NCBI RefSeq assembly: GCF_000949455.1
Contig: NZ_JXXK01000001.1
Span: forward strand, 310,001-374,000
Length of the DNA stretch: 64,000 nt
Source of the DNA: Ruthenibacterium lactatiformans
Lineage (GTDB): Bacteria > Bacillota > Clostridia > Oscillospirales > Ruminococcaceae
Reading direction: 5' to 3'
The position numbers and the translations under genes are program-made. Positions 32,454 to 40,946 of the stretch are shown here, piece by piece. Numbering within the stretch: the first letter of the stretch is position 1; every line of letters begins with the position of its first letter. The notes below the pieces were generated by a model. The model ran no database searches. It saw nothing but the letters and a program-made list of their open reading frames with translations, and was not told where the DNA came from.

Positions 32454-33386
32454 CTAAAAAGTGCGCTTCCAAAAACTCCAGGCGTTTTCAAAAAACACCT
32501 TGTTCAAAACCGTCTCCGGCAGCCCGCGCGCCAGAAGGTACCCGTATAAGCGCGGGATGCCCCCGATATCCCGGATATCCTCCGGCACATGTGCGCCGTC
32601 AAAGTCCGTTCCAAAGCACACCGTATCCTGCGCTCCCAGCGAAAGGAACGCATCCAGATGACGGTATACGTCGTCGCTGCATGCCCGCATGCGGTCGCTG
32701 CTTAAAAACGCACTGCACAGATTGATGCCGATCAACCCGCCGCGCCGTACGATCTCCCGGATCTGCTTTTCCGTCAGGTTGCGGTGGTGCCCCGTGACAC
32801 GGCGCACGTTGGAATGCGTGGCCACCACCGGACCACCGTAACATTCAAACACCTCCGCCACACCCTCGTCGGAGAGGTGAGAAACATCCGGTACAATACC
32901 ATACTGCGGCAGCGCACGCACCACTGCACGGCCGAACTCCGTAAGCGGGCCGCCCGCTTCACCGCCGCAGCCAAGCTCGTTTTCGCCCATCCAGGTCAAC
33001 GTCAGAAAGCGCACGCCGTCGCGCTGGAATTCGGCCAAACGCTCAAGGCTCCCACCCAGCGCCGCACCGTTTTCCACGGAAAGAATGGCCGCGCGCCTGC
33101 CCTCTTCAAATGCGTCTTCCGTCTCCTGCGCTGTGCGGCACTGAACGATCCGCTCTCTGTTCGCGGCGAGCTGCGCCCGAAAACAGGCGGTCTGACGGCG
33201 GTACGAAGCATAAGCCGTGTCCGCGCCCGGCGCGTTGTCCTGCACGAATACGGCGAACACCTGCGCCCATCGACCCAGTGCCCGCGCCTTTTCCAGATTG
33301 ACGTGCGCATCCGCATCCGCGATGCCGCCGCCCTCCGTCAGGCGGGACACCGTGTCACAGTGCAAATCAAAAAAGTCCAACTTCAC
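32454..33386 (-). CDS. Membrane-dipeptidase-like peptidase M19
   Basis: 310 residues of the renal-dipeptidase (M19) family: metal ligands in LHCDT (about 10), the glutamate in SVENGAAL (about 105), and the VVATHSNVRRVTGHHRN region (about 205). Despite the family name no membrane anchor or signal peptide is seen, so it is probably cytoplasmic and cleaves dipeptides. Starts 11 nt from yraN and could be cotranscribed. Confidence 0.9.
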   Translation of the reverse strand: MKLDFFDLHCDTVSRLTEGGGIADADAHVNLEKARALGRWAQVFAVFVQDNAPGADTAYASYRRQTACFRAQLAANRERIVQCRTAQETEDAFEEGRRAAILSVENGAALGGSLERLAEFQRDGVRFLTLTWMGENELGCGGEAGGPLTEFGRAVVRALPQYGIVPDVSHLSDEGVAEVFECYGGPVVATHSNVRRVTGHHRNLTEKQIREIVRRGGLIGINLCSAFLSSDRMRACSDDVYRHLDAFLSLGAQDTVCFGTDFDGAHVPEDIRDIGGIPRLYGYLLARGLPETVLNKVFFENAWSFWKRTF

Positions 33387-33397
33387 AGCCTTCTTTT

Positions 33398-33769
33398 CTA
33401 CAAGGTAAACGCATTTTCAATACAATTCAGCCGCGGCGTCCCCAAGCGGGGCACCGTGACCTCCACCACGTCGAAGCGCATAAAATTCTCCGCCAGCTCC
33501 GGGTGAAGCAGCAGATATCCCTGTGCCGCCAAAACGATCCGCCGCCGCTTTTGCGCTGTTACAGCCTCTGCGGGCTGCGCGGCGGCAGCCTCGTCCCGCG
33601 TCTTCACCTCGGCAAAGATCAGCATGTCTCCTTTTTGTGCAATGACGTCGATCTCACCCCGGCGCGTGCGAAAATTCATCTCCAGCACCCGGCATCCTCT
33701 GCGCCGGTAATACACGGCGGCCAGCCTTTCGCCCATGGCCCCCCTGCGGGCGCTCTTCCGCTCACACAT
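33398..33769 (-). CDS. YraN/UPF0102 family protein
   Basis: 123 residues. The endonuclease-like fold is indicated by GEIDVIAQKGDMLIFAEVKTR (E-ID...EVK pattern, about 38-58), which is the active-site pattern of the PD-(D/E)xK superfamily. Family role uncertain (possibly DNA processing). The gene overlaps rnhB by 8 nt. Confidence 0.9.
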   Translation of the reverse strand: MCERKSARRGAMGERLAAVYYRRRGCRVLEMNFRTRRGEIDVIAQKGDMLIFAEVKTRDEAAAAQPAEAVTAQKRRRIVLAAQGYLLLHPELAENFMRFDVVEVTVPRLGTPRLNCIENAFTL

Positions 33770-34367
33770 AACCGCGTTTTTTTAAAAAGGACCTGCGGTA
33801 AAACGGCTGAATGCCGTATTCGTCCAGCAGCGCGTAATGCAGCTTGGTCGGATATCCCTTGTGCTTTTCCAGCTGGTATTGAGGATATTCCTTCGCGAGC
33901 TGCTCCATGTACCGGTCCCGCGAGACTTTGGCCAAAATAGAGGCGGCCGAAATACTTGCCGAACGGGCGTCTCCCTTGACGACGCTTTGCGCGGGAATCT
34001 CCATCTCCGGGCACCGGTTGCCATCGATGAGCGCCAGCCCCGGACGCACCGCAAGGCCCTCCACAGCCTGCCGCATGCCCAGAAGCGTAGCGTTCAGTAT
34101 ATTCAGCTCGTCGATGGTCTGCGGCCCCACCATCACGACCTTGTAGGCAAGCGCCTTTTCAATGATCTGCGGATACAGCAGCTCCCTCTTTTTTTCCGAA
34201 AGCTTTTTGGAATCGTTTACGCCGTCCACCGGAGCTGCGGGGTCCAGAATAACAGCAGCCACGCACACCGGGCCGCACAACGGGCCGCGGCCCGCCTCGT
34301 CCACGCCGCACACGACACCCGCACGGGCGCGGTATTCTGCGTCGAATGCATACAGTTCCTCCGTCAT
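33762..34367 (-). CDS. rnhB: Ribonuclease HII
   Basis: 201 residues. The catalytic acid motif DEAGRGPL (about 22) and later acidic residues (ALIDGNR, KGDARSASISAASILAKVSRD) are intact. Removes RNA from RNA-DNA hybrids and single ribonucleotides. Coupled with ylqF by a 4-nt overlap. Confidence 0.95.
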   Translation of the reverse strand: MTEELYAFDAEYRARAGVVCGVDEAGRGPLCGPVCVAAVILDPAAPVDGVNDSKKLSEKKRELLYPQIIEKALAYKVVMVGPQTIDELNILNATLLGMRQAVEGLAVRPGLALIDGNRCPEMEIPAQSVVKGDARSASISAASILAKVSRDRYMEQLAKEYPQYQLEKHKGYPTKLHYALLDEYGIQPFYRRSFLKKRGYV

Positions 34368-35239
34368 GCTTCCTCCGGCCTTTCCAGCGAAACGCGGCCC
34401 AGCTTTGCGCCTCGGAATTCATCCACCAGCGTAATGGCCGCGCGCTCGGTATTCACCACACCGCCGGACATCAGCATGCCCCGCTTGCGGCCCACAGTCT
34501 CCAGCAGGTCGTAGGCGTCCTGCCCCAGCTCCTCCGCTGTCAGTCGGTAACGCTCCGCCAAACGCTCCGGATACATCCGCTGCATTTCACCCAGCAGCGC
34601 CGTTGCCAGCGCCTCGATGTCCAGCACATCGTCCTTGATGGAACCGATGAAGGCCAGGTTGCCCGCCACCTCCATGGAGTCGAATTTTTTCCATAGCACG
34701 CCGGGCATATCCAGAAGGTCATAATTGCCCACGGTCACCCACTGCTTGCCCCGCGTAACGCCGGGCCTGTCGGCAGCCTTCGCGCGCGCCGCGCCCGCGA
34801 AGCTGTTGATAAACGTTGATTTCCCCACATTGGGGATGCCCACGACCATCACGCGGATCTTCGCACCCGCCATGCCCTTGACGGCACGGCGCTCCAGAAG
34901 CTCCGCCAATTCCGTCTCGATCGCATTTTTTACGCCCTGTACGCCGCCGCGGTTTTTGCTGGTAATGGCAAGGCAGCCGTCGCCGCCGCGGCGAAAATAC
35001 GCCACCCAGCGGGCGGTCACGTCCGGGTCGGCCAGGTCTGCTTTGTTCAGTACATACAGGTGGGGCTTGCCCGCCGTGATGCGCGCGATCTCCGGGTTCA
35101 GGCTGCTGCGCGGGATGCGTGCGTCCAAAAGCTGGAGCACGGCGTCCACATTGCGGATATCCTTTTCCATCAGGCGCAGCGTTTTTGTCATATGCCCCGG
35201 AAACCACTGGATGGGGCGTGCGCTCAGACTCTCTTTCAT
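34364..35239 (-). CDS. ylqF: Ribosome biogenesis GTPase YlqF/RbgA
   Basis: 291 residues of the circularly permuted GTPase type: G4 LNKADL (about 65) precedes G1 GIPNVGKSTF (about 135), G3 LDMPGV follows. It acts late in 50S assembly. The first residues (IQWFPGHM) are the usual family start. Overlaps lepB by 4 nt. Confidence 0.95.
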   Translation of the reverse strand: MKESLSARPIQWFPGHMTKTLRLMEKDIRNVDAVLQLLDARIPRSSLNPEIARITAGKPHLYVLNKADLADPDVTARWVAYFRRGGDGCLAITSKNRGGVQGVKNAIETELAELLERRAVKGMAGAKIRVMVVGIPNVGKSTFINSFAGAARAKAADRPGVTRGKQWVTVGNYDLLDMPGVLWKKFDSMEVAGNLAFIGSIKDDVLDIEALATALLGEMQRMYPERLAERYRLTAEELGQDAYDLLETVGRKRGMLMSGGVVNTERAAITLVDEFRGAKLGRVSLERPEEA

Positions 35240-35772
35240 GCGATTTTCCCAAAGCTGCTCAGCGGGAACACCCGCAGCAGCACCTTTCCCAAAATATCCC
35301 GTTCGTCGATGAAACCCACTTCCGTGCTGCGGCCGTCCAGCGAGCGCGGGCGGTTATCGCCCATCACAAACACGCAGCCCTCCGGAACCGTGACGGGAAA
35401 CTCTACATCGTACCCGGTTGTCGTCGGCGCAGAAATATAAGGTTCTTCCAGCACCGCGCCGTTCAGCGTCACAGCGCCTGTCTCGAAATTGATATCAACA
35501 GTATCGCCGCCCAGAGCGATGATGCGCTTGACCAACGGGTCTCCGTAATTGATGTAGCCGTCCACCACCACCACATCGCCGCGCTGGGGCGTATACAGCA
35601 TGCTCTGTACCGCCACGCGGTCCCCGCCGTAAAGCGTAGGCTGCATGGAAACGCCGGAAACGGTGATGATGCGCACGGCAAACACAAAAAACAGTACGAT
35701 CACCGCCAGCGCGAACACCAGTGAATCATACCACTCGAACAGCGCGTTTTCCTTAGACTGTTTCGGTTCCAT
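35236..35772 (-). CDS. lepB: Signal peptidase I
   Basis: 178 residues from ATG 35772 (GAAGG spaced 7 nt). One membrane segment (about 15-38), the catalytic Ser in SGVSMQPTL (about 43) and the Lys in VKRIIALGGD (about 83), then GDNRPRSLDGR, complete the signature. Cleaves signal peptides at the outer membrane face. The next terminator upstream separates it from rplS. Confidence 0.95.
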   Translation of the reverse strand: MEPKQSKENALFEWYDSLVFALAVIVLFFVFAVRIITVSGVSMQPTLYGGDRVAVQSMLYTPQRGDVVVVDGYINYGDPLVKRIIALGGDTVDINFETGAVTLNGAVLEEPYISAPTTTGYDVEFPVTVPEGCVFVMGDNRPRSLDGRSTEVGFIDERDILGKVLLRVFPLSSFGKIA

Positions 35773-35802
35773 GCACACACCTTCTTTTCATCAATAATAT
35801 AA

Positions 35803-35836
35803 CAAAAAAGGGACAATGTACATTGTCCCTTTTTGT
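35803..35836 (-). terminator. Terminator of rplS
   Basis: 14-bp stem AAAAAGGGACAATG/CATTGTCCCTTTTT with only two bases between the arms, T tract on the minus strand. Confidence 0.88.
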
Positions 35837-35840
35837 GAAC

Positions 35841-36185
35841 TTATCGAAGCTGTTCTTTGACCTTGGCGGCCTTGCCGGTGCGTTCACGCAGATAGAAGAG
35901 CTTCGCGCGGCGTACACGGCCCTTGCGCACAACTTCCACTTTTTCAACGAACGGAGAGTTCACGGGGAACACACGCTCGATGCCCACGCCGTAAGCAGTG
36001 CGGCGCACAGTAAAGGTCTCGGCAACACCGCCGTGCTTCTTCGCGATGACAGTGCCCTCAAACGCCTGGATACGCTCACGCTCGCCTTCCTTGATACGAA
36101 CGGAAACACGCACGGTATCGCCCACGTTGAACTCGGGACGATCCTCTTTAATCATGCCTTCGGTAATGATTTTCATTGCGTCCAT
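35841..36185 (-). CDS. rplS: 50S ribosomal protein L19
   Basis: 114 residues; ATG 36185 is chosen because GGAGGA lies about 9 nt upstream. The complete L19 pattern is present (FNVGDTVRVSVRIKEGERERIQAFEG ... FPVNSPFVEKVEVVRKGRVRRAKLFYLRERTGKAAK quoted in pieces: GDTVRV, RIQAFEG, RRAKLFYLR). Own promoter and terminator. Confidence 0.97.
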   Translation of the reverse strand: MDAMKIITEGMIKEDRPEFNVGDTVRVSVRIKEGERERIQAFEGTVIAKKHGGVAETFTVRRTAYGVGIERVFPVNSPFVEKVEVVRKGRVRRAKLFYLRERTGKAAKVKEQLR

Positions 36186-36305
36186 TGTTGTACAATCCTC
36201 CATGTTTATTTAGACATTCATACCCGACGGAGCGCCGGCAGAGGACTGTCCGTTTAATGTGTGACATTAACCCCGCTGTTGGCACAGTGGATATAACGCC
36301 TAAAT

Positions 36306-36334
36306 ATAATACCACATGGCAATTCCGAATGCAA
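36306..36334 (-). promoter_or_regulatory. Promoter of rplS
   Basis: Minus-strand -35 TTGCAT (36329-36334), 17 bp, -10 TATTAT (36306-36311). The ~120-nt leader could hold an r-protein regulatory structure; none was recognised. Confidence 0.6.
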
Positions 36335-36339
36335 GCATT

Positions 36340-37008
36340 TCAGGAAAATTTTTCGCCGTTTCGGGTGTAGATCCCGGTGCGCAGGATATCTCCCGATGCG
36401 GCGGGCAGGCCGTGCTGCTGCTCCAGCCACCCCAGCACCAGAACCGGGTTTACATTCAGCACACTGCCCGCAGGCAAACGCATACACACCACAAGGCCGC
36501 CGTTTTTCCGCATAAGCTGTACCTCCGGCAAATGCGCTTTCAGATCCACTGTTTTTTTCTTTCCGCGCTTGCCCTCCTTCACTACCTCGGCCGCGGGCGC
36601 CGCGTTATAGGCCTCCCATGCTGCGCATGCCGCCTGCGCGTCTTTTTCCGCGTAGCGCACCTCATAAGCGGCGCACGCAATATCGCCCGCATCCAGCACG
36701 GCGGGCGCAATGCGCGTCACCTTAATGCCCCGGGGCAGGCACGCAGAAAGCGCCGGAGCCGCGGCGTCCCAGTCGTACCCCTCCGCCTCGGACTTGAAGT
36801 CCACCGTCTCGGCCAGGCTCTCCTGCCCCAGAGACAGCGGCGCGGCAAACGTCATATAAATGTGAGGGTTGAACCCCAGCGTATACCAGACAGGCAAGCC
36901 CGAACGCTTGAGCGCGCGCTGCATCACCCGCTGCAGGTCCAGCAGCGAAATATAAGACGCCTCGCCCGTTTTGGTGAACCAGACTCTAATCGTAGTCAAA
37001 ACAGGCAC
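36340..37008 (-). CDS. TIGR03936-family radical-SAM-linked protein (DUF2344)
   Basis: 222 residues. Matches the DUF2344 family (SYISLLDLQRVMQRALKRSGLPV ... GFNPH, about 18-48) that is always encoded next to the TIGR03960 radical SAM protein. The pair is thought to modify RNA or ribosome-related targets but this is unproven. Overlaps that gene by 23 nt, so translation is coupled. Confidence 0.88.
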   Translation of the reverse strand: MPVLTTIRVWFTKTGEASYISLLDLQRVMQRALKRSGLPVWYTLGFNPHIYMTFAAPLSLGQESLAETVDFKSEAEGYDWDAAAPALSACLPRGIKVTRIAPAVLDAGDIACAAYEVRYAEKDAQAACAAWEAYNAAPAAEVVKEGKRGKKKTVDLKAHLPEVQLMRKNGGLVVCMRLPAGSVLNVNPVLVLGWLEQQHGLPAASGDILRTGIYTRNGEKFS

Positions 37009-38839
37009 CTCCCAGCAGCTTATTTGCGCCGCAGCCGCTGCACGCGCGGTTGCATGGCGGCGTGGTCTGCGCGCCCAGCGCCTTTTGGTATTCCCGCACC
37101 AGGTACTCCCTGCTCACGCCATAGTCCAGGTGGCTCCAGGGCGTAACCTCGTCCAGACCGATGGTGCGGTTCGCGTAAAAAGCAGTATCAAAACCAAGGT
37201 CGCGAAACACCTCCAGCCATGTATCGTAACGAAACTGCTCGTCCCAGCCATCAAAGCAGCAGCCCCGGCGGTAAGCCTCCACCAGAACCCGGGAGAGCCG
37301 CCGGTCGCCCTTCGCAAAGACCGCCTCCAGAAAACTGGTATGACTGTCGTGGTAGCTCACACTGATCTTGCGGCTTTTGACGCTGCGCAGCAGATGCTGC
37401 TGTTTTTCACGCAGCTCATCCTCGGTATTCTGGCCCACGAACTGGAACGGCGTCATAGGCTTCGGCACAAAACACGCCACGCTGATGGAGACCTGCACGC
37501 CGCGGCCCTTGGGTTTGTTTTCGTTTTTATAATAGAGGTCCACAATGCGCTGCGCCGTGTCGGCAATTCCCTCAACGTCCTCCATCGTCTCTGTGGGCAG
37601 GCCCAGCATGAAGTAGAGCTTCACGGAGGTGTAGCCGGCGCTGAAGGCAAGGTTGCAGGTGCGCTCGATTTCTTCCTCGGTAACGTTTTTATTGATGACG
37701 TCCCGCAGACGCTGTGTTCCGGCTTCAGGCGCAAAGGTAAGGCCGCTTTTCCGCACCTTGGTGGTTTTGCGAACCAGAGACTCCGAAAAGTTGTCGATGC
37801 GCAGCGACGGCAGCGACATACTCACATGCTCTTTGGGCGTCCATTCCAGCATATCGTCCAGCAGTGTTTCCAGTTGGCTGTGATCACTGGTGGAAAGCGA
37901 CGTCAGAGAGATCTCATCGTAACCTGTATTCCCGCACAGGCTGCGCCCCGCCTTGGAGAGCATATCCGCATCCCGCTCACGCATGGGACGATAGATGAAG
38001 CCCGCCTGACAAAAACGGCAGCCCCGCACGCAGCCGCGCAGCACTTCGATCTGCGCGCGGTCGTGCACCGCACCGATCATCGGCACCACAAAATTCTCCG
38101 GCAGCGGCTGGCTGTTCATATCCTGAATGATGGCCTTGCGCACCACGGCCGGCGCGCCTTCTTTCGCCGTGATGGCTTCCACGCGGCCGTCGGGCCGATA
38201 GGACACATCGTAAAACGCGGGCACGTAAACGCCTTCGATATGGCACAGGCGCTTTAATATCTCCCGTTTGGTGAGCCCCTCTCTGCGCCCCTGAATGATG
38301 GTGTCGCACACATCAGGCAGCTGTACCTCGCCCTCGCCCAGCATCATCAGGTCAAAAAAATCCGCCAGCGGCTCAGCGTTGCACACGCACGGGCCGCCCG
38401 CCACAATGAACGGCGCATCCTCCCCTCTGTCCTTTGCATAAAACGGAATGTGCGCCAGGTCGAGCATAGCAAGAATATTGGTGTAGGAAAGTTCATACTG
38501 GAGTGTAAAGCCCACTACGTCGAACATCCCCAGCGGGTCTTTGCTCTCCAGCGCATACAGCGGAATATCCCGCTGCTGCATCTGCTCCTTCATGTCCACC
38601 CAAGGCATGAACACACGTTCACACCAGATGTTATCCCGTTTGTTGAGGATCTCATACAATATTTTCATGCCCAGAAAGGACATGCCCACCTCGTAGGTAT
38701 CCGGAAAGCAGAAAGCGAACCGAAGGTCCAGCTTCTCCTTCTCCTTATATACGCAGCCCGGTTCGCCGCCGGTATAGCGGCCCGGTTTCTGCACTGCGGC
38801 AAGCGCAGCTTTCAGCTTTTCATCCAAGCGTTCAAACAT
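36986..38839 (-). CDS. TIGR03960 B12-binding-type radical SAM protein
   Basis: 617 residues. An N-terminal Rossmann-like cobalamin-binding-type region is followed by the radical SAM core with the 4Fe-4S motif CVRGCRFCQAG (about 268-278). The C-terminus ends in a Cys-rich segment (CNRACSGCGANK) that could bind a second cluster. It is the partner of the downstream DUF2344 gene. Reaction unknown. Confidence 0.9.
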   Translation of the reverse strand: MFERLDEKLKAALAAVQKPGRYTGGEPGCVYKEKEKLDLRFAFCFPDTYEVGMSFLGMKILYEILNKRDNIWCERVFMPWVDMKEQMQQRDIPLYALESKDPLGMFDVVGFTLQYELSYTNILAMLDLAHIPFYAKDRGEDAPFIVAGGPCVCNAEPLADFFDLMMLGEGEVQLPDVCDTIIQGRREGLTKREILKRLCHIEGVYVPAFYDVSYRPDGRVEAITAKEGAPAVVRKAIIQDMNSQPLPENFVVPMIGAVHDRAQIEVLRGCVRGCRFCQAGFIYRPMRERDADMLSKAGRSLCGNTGYDEISLTSLSTSDHSQLETLLDDMLEWTPKEHVSMSLPSLRIDNFSESLVRKTTKVRKSGLTFAPEAGTQRLRDVINKNVTEEEIERTCNLAFSAGYTSVKLYFMLGLPTETMEDVEGIADTAQRIVDLYYKNENKPKGRGVQVSISVACFVPKPMTPFQFVGQNTEDELREKQQHLLRSVKSRKISVSYHDSHTSFLEAVFAKGDRRLSRVLVEAYRRGCCFDGWDEQFRYDTWLEVFRDLGFDTAFYANRTIGLDEVTPWSHLDYGVSREYLVREYQKALGAQTTPPCNRACSGCGANKLLGGACFDYD

Positions 38840-38884
38840 CCTTTCCCTTTTTCGGGCTTATACCCCCGCGTTGTTTCACCATAC

Positions 38885-38990
38885 CCCAAGCTCACACTTC
38901 ACGTTCCGCTTGGCATTCACTTAAAAAACATGACATCTATGCCGCCAAACTCACGCCCCGCCCGCGGCCCGCATTCACTAAGCGGGCATA
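38885..38990. repeat. Intergenic repeat A, copy 1
   Basis: About 105 nt, from AAGCTCACAC through ACATCTATGCCG to the GGCATATTATACC that opens repeat B. Similar to 43779-43880. Confidence 0.7.
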
Positions 38991-39144
38991 TTATACCATG
39001 ACGCCGCGAAGCGGCCTCAACAAAACCGCATCTGCTGCGGTTTTGCATGGTTCAATGTTCTCAAAGCTCTGTGCTCCAGCACAGGGCGTGTGCCGCGCAC
39101 ACGCCCGGCCGCGCAAGCGGCAGTTTTGGGGTCATTATACCGTA
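38989..39144. repeat. Intergenic repeat B, copy 1
   Basis: About 155 nt, bounded on both sides by ATTATACCRT. It contains AAAACCGC...GCGGTTTT hairpin and GCATGGTTCAATGTTCTCAAAG. Related to copies at 43622 and 43879. Diverged in its second half (GCGTGTGCCGCGCACACGC). Confidence 0.8.
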
Positions 39145-39215
39145 TTTGCGCGCAGAATGCAAACAGAAAAGGCCTGTGCACGGTGCCATTCACGCGCTGC
39201 GCAGGCCTTTCTTCT

Positions 39216-39791
39216 TTATTTTTGCCTGAACTCCTTTGCCAGCAGATAACCCGGCCCCAGGAAAGCCGCCGCACGAGCGCCGCGCGGCATCCCGCCCAAC
39301 AGCGCAAAGCCGAGCGCCGCCGCGCAGAACAGGCACAACAGCAGCCGCTGGGCACGGCGCAGCGCATCCTGCTTTTCCACAGGCAGCAAATTCTGCAGCA
39401 GGCGCGCGCCGTCTAACACGCCGAACGGCATCAGGTTGTAAACGCCCGTACACAAACTGACGGCGGCGAGAAAATACAGTGCGTAGCTCGCCTGCCGGTG
39501 AAGCTGCAAAAAAAGCAGCGCCGCCATGATAAAATTCGCCAGCGGCCCCGCAGCCAGCACCCATAGCTCTTGTGTGCGGGGCAACTGCTCCGCTCCCGAA
39601 AGCCCGATGCCTCCCGCGCTGAAATGGAGACCGGGCAATTTATGCGCACACAGCATATATGCCAGCACATGCCCGCTTTCATGAACGAAAGCGCACACCA
39701 GTGTCATGCGAAGAAAGCCCATAGGGTCGAACAAAAGCCCCGCCGCCAGGCAGGCGCACAGCAGTACAGGCTGCACCGACGGCCCGCTCAT
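39216..39791 (-). CDS. M50 site-2 protease, SpoIVFB-like
   Basis: 191 residues, nearly all hydrophobic, with 4-5 membrane helices. The zinc motif HESGH (about 38) and the second motif FGVLDGARLL (about 123, D for the metal) are intact, so it should cut proteins within the membrane. Its overlap with the M23 gene upstream (4 nt) copies the SpoIVFA-SpoIVFB arrangement that processes pro-sigma-K in sporulating cells, but no sigma-K gene is seen here. A different substrate is possible. Confidence 0.82.
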   Translation of the reverse strand: MSGPSVQPVLLCACLAAGLLFDPMGFLRMTLVCAFVHESGHVLAYMLCAHKLPGLHFSAGGIGLSGAEQLPRTQELWVLAAGPLANFIMAALLFLQLHRQASYALYFLAAVSLCTGVYNLMPFGVLDGARLLQNLLPVEKQDALRRAQRLLLCLFCAAALGFALLGGMPRGARAAAFLGPGYLLAKEFRQK

Positions 39792-40813
39792 GCGGCCAGC
39801 TGCGGAAAACTGGGCATCGGGTCCACCCGCACGCCGTCGAGAATGATCTCCAGATGCAGGTGCGGGCCGGTCACAAGGCCTGTGCTTCCCACCACTGCAA
39901 CAGTCTGCCCCTGCGTAACCGTCTCCCCTCCGCGCACAAAGATGTAAGAGAGATGCTGGTACAGCGTCTGGACACTGCCCTCATGGCGGATAATGATATA
40001 ATAGCCCCGCAGACGGTTGTAGCCCGTGCGCACCACCTGGCCGGACTGTGCCGCTGCCACAGGCGTGCCCTCTGCCGCCGCGATGTCGACACCCGCATGG
40101 AAATCATCCGCACCGTTCACCGGGTTATCCCGGAAACCGTACCCCGAAGTGACCGGCCCCGCCACCGGCAGCAGAAGCTCCTGCGGCAGCGTATAATCGT
40201 CCATGGAAGCGCCGTCAGGCACCTCACGTTTTTCGATACCGGGCCAAAAGCCGCCCTGCCCGTCCAACGCCTCCGGATCTTCCAACTGCCGAACCAGCCG
40301 CTCCGCGCCCATACGCAGATCCTCCACCACGCCGTTCGCAAACCGCGCAAATGCATTATCCGTGGAAAACTCTACGCCCGCTGTCATCATCTCGCGATAC
40401 TCAGCCCTCATGTCCTCCAGAAAAGGCGCGCCGGCGCTTCGCGCAAAAAACACAAACGCCACCAACAGCGCGCACAGCAGAACCTGCACGAACAGGACAT
40501 GCTCTTCGCCCGAGTTTACCTGAGGCACCGTGAACGGCTCCGGCTTCATCTTTGCTGTGGGGTAGAGCTGTTCCACCGGCGCTGTTCCCGCGTCCCGCTG
40601 CCCCTCCGGCATGTCCTCCCGGTCTCCCGCAGCCGCTGAAAATGTTCCCGGAACCGGCTCGGGCAGCTCAAACCGCTCGGCCCGTTCCCCCTGCGGCCGC
40701 TGTGTCCGGCGCGCCTTTCCGTCCCATCCCGCTTCTGGTGTGCCAATTTCCTCCGGAGGGTCCTCATTCAGCCGCATCCATTCCTCCTGCCGCCCGCTGT
40801 CCTTTTCCCACAT
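39788..40813 (-). CDS. Membrane M23/LytM protein, SpoIVFA-like
   Basis: 341 residues from ATG 40813 (GTG 40822 and TTG 40816 are alternatives). Charged cytoplasmic N-terminus, one membrane helix (about 106-125), then a LytM domain in the last ~130 residues. The zinc ligands HxxxD (FHAGVDIA), the middle His (LYQHLS) and HLH (PHLHLE) are all present, so it may be an active endopeptidase, unlike many SpoIVFA relatives. Likely partner and regulator of the downstream M50 protease. Confidence 0.8.
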   Translation of the reverse strand: MWEKDSGRQEEWMRLNEDPPEEIGTPEAGWDGKARRTQRPQGERAERFELPEPVPGTFSAAAGDREDMPEGQRDAGTAPVEQLYPTAKMKPEPFTVPQVNSGEEHVLFVQVLLCALLVAFVFFARSAGAPFLEDMRAEYREMMTAGVEFSTDNAFARFANGVVEDLRMGAERLVRQLEDPEALDGQGGFWPGIEKREVPDGASMDDYTLPQELLLPVAGPVTSGYGFRDNPVNGADDFHAGVDIAAAEGTPVAAAQSGQVVRTGYNRLRGYYIIIRHEGSVQTLYQHLSYIFVRGGETVTQGQTVAVVGSTGLVTGPHLHLEIILDGVRVDPMPSFPQLAA

Positions 40814-40885
40814 CAACGTCACGCACCTTTTTATCCCGGTTTTTCGGAACGCTCATTCCTTTAAAAAGGCTATGCGGCGAACGCC

Positions 40886-40930
40886 AAAAAAAGAACCCGG
40901 ACAGCCTGTGTACAACAGATTGTCCGGGCC
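40886..40930 (-). terminator. Terminator of ppk1
   Basis: CCCGGACA/TGTCCGGG stem (minus) with a 17-nt loop, then TTCTTTTTTTGG. Confidence 0.78.
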
Positions 40931-40946
40931 GGTAATTTGGGAAGGG

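Noticed and set aside
35803..35836. GGGACA...TGTCCC inside the rplS terminator as another ICE-like site
   Set aside because: The half-sites are separated by 8 nt and belong to a 14-bp terminator stem with a T tract; chromosomal.
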